DNA of 31,906 nt, taken from Acidobacteriota bacterium (GTDB lineage: Bacteria > Acidobacteriota > Terriglobia > Terriglobales > Acidobacteriaceae). Each line of letters starts with the position of its first letter. Position 1 is the stretch's first letter. The notes beneath the pieces were generated by a model, which had not been told where the DNA came from, ran no database searches, and was given only the letters and a program-made list of their open reading frames with translations. The DNA is taken from assembly GCA_021780415.1 (NCBI GenBank), contig JAJXYW010000219.1, positions 1 to 31,906 on the forward strand, written 5' to 3'. The position numbers and the translations under genes were made by a program. Below, one piece after another: positions 26,201 through 31,906 of the stretch.

Positions 26201-26278
26201 GGTCATCCCGGCGCCGGCTCGCTGCCTGTCGCCCCCAGATCCCGGCGCCGAATCATTGAGGTTGTCGAACAAATCCAT
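23210..26278 (-). CDS. Large tubulin/FtsZ-like GTPase (Tubulin_2 type)
   Basis: Encodes 1022 residues. The start MDLFDNLNDSAPG at 26278 has an AGGGGAGG ribosome binding site. A second Met at residue 25 (MTYYPTLLVGLGGTG) is a possible alternative. Residues 29-48 hold the first nucleotide loop GLGGTGAEVLLRVKRLL. SLNGGTGSGCFLDVS at 189-203 is the tubulin/FtsZ signature (GGxTGSG type) that binds the phosphates of GTP. The remaining 800 residues are long and partly helical, much larger than FtsZ, as in the FtsZ-like families that occur with vWA proteins. Published comparative genomics has linked such proteins to a predicted membrane-remodelling system. The role here is by analogy. It lies 30 bp after the vWA gene and 2 bp before the two-TM gene. 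Confidence 0.88.
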   Translation of the reverse strand: MDLFDNLNDSAPGSGGDRQRAGAGMTYYPTLLVGLGGTGAEVLLRVKRLLAGRDDGRQSLHSFLFVDTDRSTFSQKPGYPKIAQAEQCLIGTEQVPTLIAYPDAHPHIWKRFPKNRLQEGFIRNLAQGKGAGQIRSLGALALVLDYAQVKRAFANAFNQLIEVANRVNVQLKQDGAAIGNSVVIYVVGSLNGGTGSGCFLDVSLLAHDVCSGRDPRIVGMFALPNASFDEAVKQDTYQQNRIRANAFAALRELQFVLDRDAPERTQAIEYDYGDGGILSLEPADQLFDRVYLVDDQNALGRLSKIDDLYELMARTIFQDVGSPFGTNGASFDANNHVLTGVEPCPITNRPRLLGTVATSSLVFPAERTSLYCTYRLLADAVADQLLGALPAQAEIEGTVTAFLQQERLDDRGSNNQILDSLLFDGARNEVTSASSLGLTPTWGKQLGGAEFAAKIGQQWQLFTTTDLKRVQDLAAGNLNRRLGRDLDPPRDLLSVAVDQFALGVAERFNAASARRLLEELQKVIKQVRDELGGELNGWVTRERQASLQDFNARRDQLANLRFPLFRSKDNKTLRALLINLFNDMATQELWAVARPLAIDLLDKLSHLVQTAMEKWRSLTEDLVRLQHEADAARRGLETHHDTPANRFAVEQEVTPAGYEQRYYEGLRQSMPTPQALAKIVEAFGDRQAMYRWLLGLSPAARMAQAAQKLGKTLYDVLAPPLLGTSIVDFIAANPDEVTGELEAKLSLAFQLCQPFWDAPAVKAGMGFPEFMAVSVAHSRAESGALVAPAAVLDWIKKLARGRDRSRYEVIPSDRRYELSLGRRTYGARCYYLSEAKRWRAQFEQESKSANGRFMIETHAAFLSIPDIFPEDATPLSLFALGMAFGFVVKRGDWYYFGLEESQGTTTVLYSTQAPTVFSIANPPGTPANVGDISFKLSSAKPAKLLSLAQGREAAVAALRTHPTWLDLLGATIEAYHEQVGNATLDQQLRAYVTQVLDESATGNDLLARERALINARLASLGR

Positions 26279-26308
26279 CGTGCCTCCCCTGGTCGGGCCC
26301 AACTTGGT

Positions 26309-27796
26309 TCAGCGCCGTCTTCCGGTTTCGCCCCGGTACCGGAACACCCAACCACCGAGCTCAAAACTGTCCCCGTTGAACAAGGCCAGCTCGACCTGCG
26401 TACGCCCCTGCATCGTGAGCCGTTCGGCCGGCTCAGGCCGCACGATGACGTGACGCTCTCCCTCCAGCGACCCGACGTGCAAACTGGCCAAGCGGCGGCC
26501 CACCGTTGGCAGCACGATTCCTTCATTCCCGACCGAGACTGTTGACCCGTGGCGAGAGAGGTCGTCCACTCGGGTGATCTGGGCGGGCTGGCCGCTGGGC
26601 CAGGCTTCGAGCTGGCCGAACAACCGGCGAGACTGCATCCACCGCCAGACAAGGGACGCCACCGCGATTGCCGCCGCCAGCAGGACAATCCCCCCAAGCC
26701 AATACGGCCAAACGGGCGGCCTGAGGTTCACGGCGACGGTCACGGCCACCTGTTGTGGGGCGGCGCGATACGCCGTGACAGTCCCGGCCAGAGCCACGTC
26801 GACGTGCCCATCGTACGTCGCGGGCGGGATCATGTTGGCTGTCTCGGCGCTGACGCGCACGTCCACCTGCCCGGCGGCCGCCCCTGCCGTGCTGGCCCGA
26901 ACGATTAGCCCGGCCGGGGCCCCAGGCAAGGTGACACCGATCTGGAGGTCGTTGGAGGACAAGCCGGGCGGCAAGTGGACAGTGAGGGCGCCGGTCGCGG
27001 GCGTGCCAACGGTGGTGAGGTCGAGGCGCAGCGACGCCGGATTCACCTCGAGAGTGACTGGTTTGGGAGGGGGAGGCGCTTGCAGCTTGCGCGGCAGGTT
27101 CTGCAGGTCCGCCCCATGTGGGTCGTGGATCGTCTTGCCGTTCGGAAACACCGAGATCGCGCTCGCCAGCTCGCGATCCACCTTGGGGCCGAGCTGGATT
27201 TGGAAGACGTACCACGGCTTGCCGGCGTAGGGCTGGGCCACTTCCGCGAGTGTCGGCCCGTGCCCCCTCATTGCGGGCGGGGGGTCGTTCAGGCCGTCGG
27301 TGAGGATCGCGACAACCTGGTTGTGGCCCGGGAACGCGGCTTCGAGGCGCGCAGCCTCCTTGAGGCCGATCTCCAGGGCTCGTGCCGTGAACGTCCAGTT
27401 GCCGTCGGCCCGAAACGAGTCGATAAGGCTGAAGAGGCGGAGGCGCTCTGTGTCAGTCACGAGCGTCACGGTGGGCTGGGGCCGGACGTCGGTGTCGAAC
27501 GCGATCAACGTGACGGTGTCACCGTTGATCAGGCCTTTGACCAGTTCCTTGCAGGTCGCCTTGACCTGACCGAAGATGTTGGAGCCGCCGGCGAGCCCGC
27601 GCATCGTCTTCGAAGTGTCCAGGATAAGCACGAGATCGGTCTGACCGGCTGCATTCCCTGCCAATGTCTCGGAAAAGGCGGTGGTCGCAACCCCGATCAC
27701 GGCACACGTCATCAGAAGGACAATAGTGGCGAAGCTGAATCCAGAATACCCAGGCACCACAGAATGCGGACGGTGCTCACGCGTCACCTGGCTCAC
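26309..27796 (-). CDS. Membrane vWA-domain protein with C-terminal cytoplasmic domain
   Basis: Encodes 495 residues. A signal-anchor or signal peptide lies at residues 20-41. The vWA domain covers about 52-230, with the metal-ion site DTSKT at 60-64 (a variant of DxSxS), the Thr in NWTFTARAL near 135 and LTDG at 165-168. A beta-sandwich stretch at 245-355 (VTLEVNPASLRLDL, later QQVAVTVAVNL) follows, then a TM segment at about 364-387 and a C-terminal domain with VDDLSRHGSTVSVGNEG and FNGDSFELGGWVFRYRG that resembles an FHA-like fold. vWA domains mediate metal-dependent protein binding. It is the first gene of the operon with the tubulin-like protein and is preceded by the promoter candidate at 27886-27915. 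Confidence 0.88.
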   Translation of the reverse strand: MSQVTREHRPHSVVPGYSGFSFATIVLLMTCAVIGVATTAFSETLAGNAAGQTDLVLILDTSKTMRGLAGGSNIFGQVKATCKELVKGLINGDTVTLIAFDTDVRPQPTVTLVTDTERLRLFSLIDSFRADGNWTFTARALEIGLKEAARLEAAFPGHNQVVAILTDGLNDPPPAMRGHGPTLAEVAQPYAGKPWYVFQIQLGPKVDRELASAISVFPNGKTIHDPHGADLQNLPRKLQAPPPPKPVTLEVNPASLRLDLTTVGTPATGALTVHLPPGLSSNDLQIGVTLPGAPAGLIVRASTAGAAAGQVDVRVSAETANMIPPATYDGHVDVALAGTVTAYRAAPQQVAVTVAVNLRPPVWPYWLGGIVLLAAAIAVASLVWRWMQSRRLFGQLEAWPSGQPAQITRVDDLSRHGSTVSVGNEGIVLPTVGRRLASLHVGSLEGERHVIVRPEPAERLTMQGRTQVELALFNGDSFELGGWVFRYRGETGRRR

Positions 27797-28362
27797 GCAA
27801 CCCCCTCTGTCTTTCGGTCCATTTCGGTTGGTGCCCCCGGAATCACTGAACGGTCCCCCGGGCCGCGACGCTGAATCTTGCCGGCATTGTCGTCAGTTCG
27901 CACCGCCAATGTCAACTGCCAACGTGACACCCCAATCTATGCGCGACAGGCCCCTAGCTAGCGGCGCGACGTTCAATGGCCGCGGAATCGCGGCCACGGT
28001 GGCCAACGAAAAGGGGAGGTGACCACAGGAACCGTCTGGGATGTTGAGTACTCGCGAGTCGGAGGAGTGGATGGGACACCGCTCCCGACCGAAGATTGGG
28101 TCAAGATCGGCAAATTCGACGGTGACGGCGTAAGCGGCGTGGAGTCGCGGACTCTCGGGATCAATGACGGCGAGGAAATTCGGAATCCTGAACGGCGGAG
28201 GGTTGGAGAGATCGACTCTGTCGCCGTTCGTGGCACGGGGTGGCGAAAGGCGGGCGCGGTCGAAAACGAGAACGACTCGGCTGGAGGATTCGCTCTTCTT
28301 TTTCTGCTCCTCTAGCAGCGCGGGCCCGCTCCACTTGATTCCACCGCGGAGGCGATCTCCGG
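27797..28362. other. Intergenic region between the ATPase and vWA operon
   Basis: 566 bp with the promoter candidate of the vWA operon near its left end. A plus-strand GTG frame at 28019-28315 (98 codons) has weaker third-position GC than real genes here and no recognisable content. A CTGCT-AGAGG-AGCAG hairpin lies at about 28300-28315, but the T-run is on the wrong side for a minus-strand terminator. Nothing else is supported. Confidence 0.4.
27886..27915 (-). promoter_or_regulatory. Sigma70-like promoter for the vWA/tubulin-like operon
   Basis: On the minus strand a perfect TTGACA (27910-27915) is followed after 18 bases by GACAAT (27886-27891, four of six consensus bases). It is about 90 bp upstream of the vWA ATG at 27796, which fits a short leader transcript. 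It is the best -35 box that I see in the window. Confidence 0.45.
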
Positions 28363-30969
28363 TCAGGAGGTCGCCTCTCCTTCGCCCTCCTCGGCACGAT
28401 GAGCGATGTTCAGCTCCCGCTCCACCGTCGCCCGCGGGCGCCCATATGTGAGCCGAGAGACGGCCCGCAGCCTTTCGGCGCGGGCCTCGTCGACCGGCAC
28501 CGCGGGCAGCACCGTTTCGACGGTGAACGGCTCAACCGCCTGCCCGCCAACAAGCGTCGTCATCACGGCGTGCCAGTTCGGGAGCGTCGCAAGGTCGGAC
28601 CGAGCGAACACGGGCGCCATGTACTTCTCGAGCATTTCCGCGTCCGGCTGGCCGGTTCGGAACGCCACAAGGGTGCCGACGTTCCCGAATATCGACCCGA
28701 CGATCTGAGCATCCTGGAGCTGCGACACGAACTGGTTGGCAAGCACGAGACCGAGACCGAACTTCCGGCCTTCTGAGAGCATGCTGATGAAGTTGCTCGT
28801 CGCGATGGCCTGGAACTCGTCCACGTACGTGAAGAACGGCCGTCGCTCCTCCTCCGGCATGCGGACGCGCGACATCGCGGCCGCCAGCAACTTCGCCAGC
28901 ACGATCATCCCGAGGAACTTGGCCTTTGACTCCGTGAGCATGCCCTTGGCCAGGTTGACGAGAAGGATCTTGGCCCGGTGCCGCCCGCTCGCGTCGCGCT
29001 CGCCGTCCATGATCTGGCGGAAGTTGATGGTCGCGCACCGTTGACCGAAGATGTTGCGGAGCATCGGATCGAAGACGAACTCCTCGAACTTGCTCTCGAC
29101 ATACGCTCCCATGCTCGGGTCGCCGCGGTCGTGTGCGTTGTAGTCCCTTCTCGGGAGTACCTTCTCCACCCACCAGGAGAGCATGGGATCGACGAGCTTG
29201 AGGGGCATCCACCGCTTGAAGTGATTCGGTTCGGTGAAAACCCGACAGAAATCCAGAAGGGTCCCAGGGTTGTCAGGGTCGGAGGTGACGAGGAGGAGGT
29301 TGTTACGAACCTCCTGCATGAAGATGGGCCCCATCATGCTCAGCGCTCCCGAACCCCAACTGTCGATCGAGAGCCGCACGATGATGTCCATCATCTCACT
29401 GACGACGAAGTATCGCTGGCTCTCATCTGTAACCTCGAGGAGGTTGAGGCCGAACGGGTGTTCGATGTCGGTAGGGTCGAGGACGACAAGGTCAGCGGCA
29501 CGTTCTTCTGGGATACGGGCGAGCACCTCGTGGAAGAGGTCACCGTGGGGGTCCACGACACACACGCCGTGGCCCTTTTCGATGTCGTCCACGATCATCG
29601 AACGCAGCATCGTCGTCTTCCCTGTCCCTGTCTGCCCGACCAGGTAGACGTGGCGAAGCCGGTCCTCGGTCTCGAGGCGGACTTCCTGGCGTGCGCCGCG
29701 CTCTTGGCTTACCCCAAGCAAGACACCGTGCTCTGGGAGATTCGGGGGAGCTAGCCGATAACGGACCCGACGGACCGGGACGCCCGCCGGCGCTTCCATG
29801 GTGGCCTGGGGAAACCTGAACGCGGCCAGCGCCTCCCCCGGGTCGAACAGGTGGAGCAGGCGGTGCGCCTCGGACTTCGCCAGGGGGTGACTTGGCAGGA
29901 TGAGGTCGAGGGTCGCGGGGGCGGCGAGCGCAGCGGGCTCGGTGTCGCGGGGAAGGAGCTCGTAGCCACCCGCGAGGTACTGTGCCGGGTCCGTACTGCC
30001 TCGCCCGCCCGGGTTCAAGACGGCCGCCGGCTCGCTCACGAAGTGGGCCACGGCATCAACGAAAACCTGTGGCAGCGGCTCCGGGGAGGCGATCTCGACG
30101 CTCAGCAGGGCGGCGTCGTCCTCGAGCGCGGCAAGAGCGCGAAGGAAGTGCTGCTCGTGGAGTCGTGCCTGGTGCTGCAGCGTCGGCCTCAGGCCCTCAA
30201 GGTCGTCCGAGAACCCCGAGAGCTGCAGCTGAGAGTACTTCTCGCAACGCGCGATCTGGCTCTCCAGGAAGTCGTGCTCGGCGTGGGTCAGACTCGTCGG
30301 CCTGAGGCGAAACGAAAGCATCACCCGGTTCGGGTGGAGGAGAAGGCGCCGGATCAACCCGGCGGCCTCCGGGAACACGGGAAGGAAGGGGAACACGTGG
30401 AACACGGCACCATCCCCGGCCGCGTCTTCCCCACCGGCACGGACGGGCCGAAATCCGACACGGGGCCTGTGGGTCCGCAGGCTCAGGGAGTCGAGCGGCT
30501 GCCACTCACACCTGCGGATCACGCTGGTCAGGTGATTGACGGGGAACGGCGCGAGCAGCAGGTCGATCTCGGCCGCCGGTACAGGCTCGAGATCCACCTC
30601 GGAAAGCGTCGATTGGAGCAGCCGTAGGGTCTCGCTGCGGCTCTCTTCAGCCTCCGCCGGTGAGACCCCGTCGGCTCGAACGGCCAGCGCGAGCGTGATC
30701 GACCCACGCGTGTACAGCCCACAATCGGGCTCCGATATCCAGCGCAGGTCATAGGTGAATCGCTCGTCCGCCGCGTTCACGAGGCAGGAGACGAGTTCGA
30801 CCTGCCGGCGCAGGTAGTCGGCGAGATACCCATCCCCGCGCTCCGGAAGGGCACCAAGTGTCACGAAGCTGGTCATCCGATACGCAAAGTAGTGCCTGGG
30901 CGCGCCATCGTTGGAGGCCGAGGCGCGGATGTTTGTCTGGTCGAGTGTTCTCTTTCCCGGTCTTGTCAT
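28363..30969 (-). CDS. HerA/TraG-like (VirD4/VirB4 superfamily) P-loop ATPase
   Basis: Encodes 868 residues. The N-terminal 400 residues are of unknown fold with no TM segment. They are followed by a RecA-like motor: Walker A GQTGTGKTT at 445-453, VVDPHGDLFHEVL at 471-483 and Walker B FFTYVDEFQ at 712-720, then FGLGLVLANQFVSQL, typical of conjugative coupling proteins and HerA helicases. A domain of this kind pumps DNA or moves proteins using a hexameric ring. There is no relaxase, mating-pair gene or origin of transfer nearby, so conjugation is unlikely. It is separated from the vWA operon by 566 bp on the same strand. The ATG at 30969 has a GAGGTAAGGG ribosome binding site. Confidence 0.88.
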   Translation of the reverse strand: MTRPGKRTLDQTNIRASASNDGAPRHYFAYRMTSFVTLGALPERGDGYLADYLRRQVELVSCLVNAADERFTYDLRWISEPDCGLYTRGSITLALAVRADGVSPAEAEESRSETLRLLQSTLSEVDLEPVPAAEIDLLLAPFPVNHLTSVIRRCEWQPLDSLSLRTHRPRVGFRPVRAGGEDAAGDGAVFHVFPFLPVFPEAAGLIRRLLLHPNRVMLSFRLRPTSLTHAEHDFLESQIARCEKYSQLQLSGFSDDLEGLRPTLQHQARLHEQHFLRALAALEDDAALLSVEIASPEPLPQVFVDAVAHFVSEPAAVLNPGGRGSTDPAQYLAGGYELLPRDTEPAALAAPATLDLILPSHPLAKSEAHRLLHLFDPGEALAAFRFPQATMEAPAGVPVRRVRYRLAPPNLPEHGVLLGVSQERGARQEVRLETEDRLRHVYLVGQTGTGKTTMLRSMIVDDIEKGHGVCVVDPHGDLFHEVLARIPEERAADLVVLDPTDIEHPFGLNLLEVTDESQRYFVVSEMMDIIVRLSIDSWGSGALSMMGPIFMQEVRNNLLLVTSDPDNPGTLLDFCRVFTEPNHFKRWMPLKLVDPMLSWWVEKVLPRRDYNAHDRGDPSMGAYVESKFEEFVFDPMLRNIFGQRCATINFRQIMDGERDASGRHRAKILLVNLAKGMLTESKAKFLGMIVLAKLLAAAMSRVRMPEEERRPFFTYVDEFQAIATSNFISMLSEGRKFGLGLVLANQFVSQLQDAQIVGSIFGNVGTLVAFRTGQPDAEMLEKYMAPVFARSDLATLPNWHAVMTTLVGGQAVEPFTVETVLPAVPVDEARAERLRAVSRLTYGRPRATVERELNIAHRAEEGEGEATS

Positions 30970-31561
30970 CCCTTACCTCGATCGTCTCGCCTCAAGCAAC
31001 TCGATCCACCCACCGCACCGCTGGCCGATACATCGCCTTCTACGGACCAAGAACGCGGACAAGATCCGTATGGCCAAACTGAATCCCGGCCACAACCCTG
31101 GTAGCCCAGCCGATGAGAGTGGCCGCGAGGGCCAGCATCGCAGACCCCGCCGCCTGGAGACCGTATCAAGCCCCAACACTCTCGATCATGATGTGAACCA
31201 CATGCACGCGCCGATTCACCCACGCGACTCCTCCGAGAACTCAACTGTCCTCTTGTGGTGCTCACCGCGTTACGCGACGGCCCCCCCAGGCCGGTCGACA
31301 ACGTTGGTGTCATTCTCATGCCCTGGATCCGACGATGTCAACGGCCCGCGGCGCGCCATCAGCACTTCTGGCCTGGACCCAAGCACAGTCAACCTCCGCA
31401 GGATTGAGCGTGCGCAAGTCCCTCCGGCGTTAATGGGTTCCACAGCGTTGTCACGTTGCTCCTCAACCGTCACGACGCGTGGTGGCGTTCTCACCCTGTC
31501 TCTATCGCGCGAGCGCGGCAGCCGTCAGCGCGATGCCTTGCGGCTCACCGTGTCACGGAGC
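30970..31561. other. Non-coding stretch between the ATPase gene and the YhhN-like gene
   Basis: 592 bp without a convincing gene on either strand. The long plus-strand frame from 30911 is antisense to the ATPase start and has no recognisable sequence. The ATPase promoter should lie here, but no clear -35/-10 pair is seen. I find no tRNA, repeat or terminator. Confidence 0.4.
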
Positions 31562-31906
31562 TCAGCGACCGAGAGTGAGCGCGAGCAGGACCTGGGCGAG
31601 GTAGTAGGCGGGGAGGCCCCAGGCGCGGCCGGCGAAGCGGCGGACGACGAAACGGTCGCGCGCCACGGCAAGGTCGGAGAGGTAGAACAGCAGCGCCCCC
31701 GCCGGCGCCATCCACGGCGCCCGGCCCGCGACCGCTAGGCCGCCCCACACCATGCCGGTGATCACGGCGATGTAGGCGAGCACGGGAACGCGCATCCGCC
31801 CGAGGTGCGGCCACAGCCACGCCGCCGCCGCGGCGCTCGGCGCCGCCATCGCCGCCGCGGCCGGCCACGGCCAGGCGGCGAGCGGCAGCCGCGTCGCGAA
31901 CGCGGC
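31562..31906 (-). CDS. YhhN-family (lysoplasmalogenase-like) membrane protein, 5' end outside window
   Basis: The frame is open from the right window edge to the stop at 31562, 114 residues visible. It is rich in hydrophobic helices: RMRVPVLAYIAVITGMVWGG, then WMAPAGALLFYLSDLAVARDRF and GLPAYYLAQVLLALTLGR. The order GALLF-SDL-A-DRF and YYLAQ-LLAL near the C-terminus is the signature of the YhhN/TMEM86 family, multi-pass proteins that include lysoplasmalogenase hydrolysing vinyl-ether lysolipids. SDL and DRF carry the conserved acidic residues. It appears unrelated to the CRISPR and tubulin blocks and probably marks the edge of ordinary chromosome. Confidence 0.75.
   Translation of the reverse strand, partial: AAFATRLPLAAWPWPAAAAMAAPSAAAAAWLWPHLGRMRVPVLAYIAVITGMVWGGLAVAGRAPWMAPAGALLFYLSDLAVARDRFVVRRFAGRAWGLPAYYLAQVLLALTLGR

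Noticed and set aside
28019..28315. Plus-strand GTG ORF of 98 codons between two operons
   Set aside because: Weak third-position GC, ribosome binding site too close to the start, and no recognisable content.
28351..28375. 10-bp hairpin with the ATPase stop codon in its loop, possible terminator
   Set aside because: No T-run follows on the minus strand and there is a C-A mismatch in that RNA.
28363..30969. Integrative conjugative element based on the TraG/VirD4-like ATPase
   Set aside because: No relaxase, mating-pair formation genes, integrase or origin of transfer in the window.

Overview
GC-rich bacterial DNA in which nearly every credible gene lies on the minus strand. The codon usage, the two-pass membrane proteins and a YhhN-type gene at the right edge suggest a Gram-negative or similarly GC-rich bacterium. 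The sequence alone does not fix the taxon. The window looks like accessory or defence-type DNA built from three blocks.

Left block (about 1-4540): a two-gene operon with a TTGACC-N17-TATCGT promoter candidate at 4511-4539. It encodes a small acidic YbjN-like protein, then an unusual 1127-residue protein that joins a Clp-type AAA+ module, a response-regulator receiver domain, and an FtsH-type AAA+ plus M41 zinc protease (HEAGH). A possible 5' fragment of another minus-strand gene touches the left edge.

Middle block (4624-19748): a complete but odd type III CRISPR-Cas locus. Read along the minus strand it encodes a CorA-like two-TM membrane protein, an HD-less Cas10 with a GGDE palm motif, a 609-residue double-RAMP fusion, a 1068-residue triple-RAMP fusion, a DEDDh exoribonuclease of the RNase AS type, a Cas6-RT-Cas1 fusion gene now broken into pieces, Cas2, a roughly 300-bp leader, and an array of 38 repeats and 37 spacers. 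No stand-alone Cas11, Cas5 or single-domain Cas7 is present, so the five RAMP modules on two polypeptides must form the backbone. The RT part of the adaptation gene has decayed: the GLPQG motif has become DLL-stop with a 1-bp deletion, and a 46-bp insertion made of two identical 23-bp units interrupts the RT/Cas1 boundary. Removing those 46 bp restores the frame exactly. The Cas1 active-site motifs and Cas2 remain intact.

Right block (19924-30969): a HerA/TraG-like ATPase, then, behind a TTGACA-N18-GACAAT promoter candidate, a tight operon of a membrane-anchored vWA protein, a large FtsZ/tubulin-like GTPase, a two-TM protein of unknown family and a membrane transglutaminase-like protein. Together they look like a membrane-associated machine. 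The CRISPR operon follows 175 bp downstream on the same strand. The far right edge holds the 3' part of a YhhN-family (lysoplasmalogenase-like) membrane protein gene.

Inferred working of the middle block: the minus-strand pre-crRNA is cut by Cas6 and loaded on Cas10 plus the RAMP fusions. Target RNA binding activates the GGDE palm to make a nucleotide messenger, which acts on the CorA-like membrane protein. The DEDDh RNase may trim nucleic acids or remove messenger-related oligonucleotides. Two pairs of spacers encode nearly the same peptides on the plus strand. Minus-strand crRNAs would therefore be antisense to the mRNAs of related invaders, as an RNA-targeting system needs.
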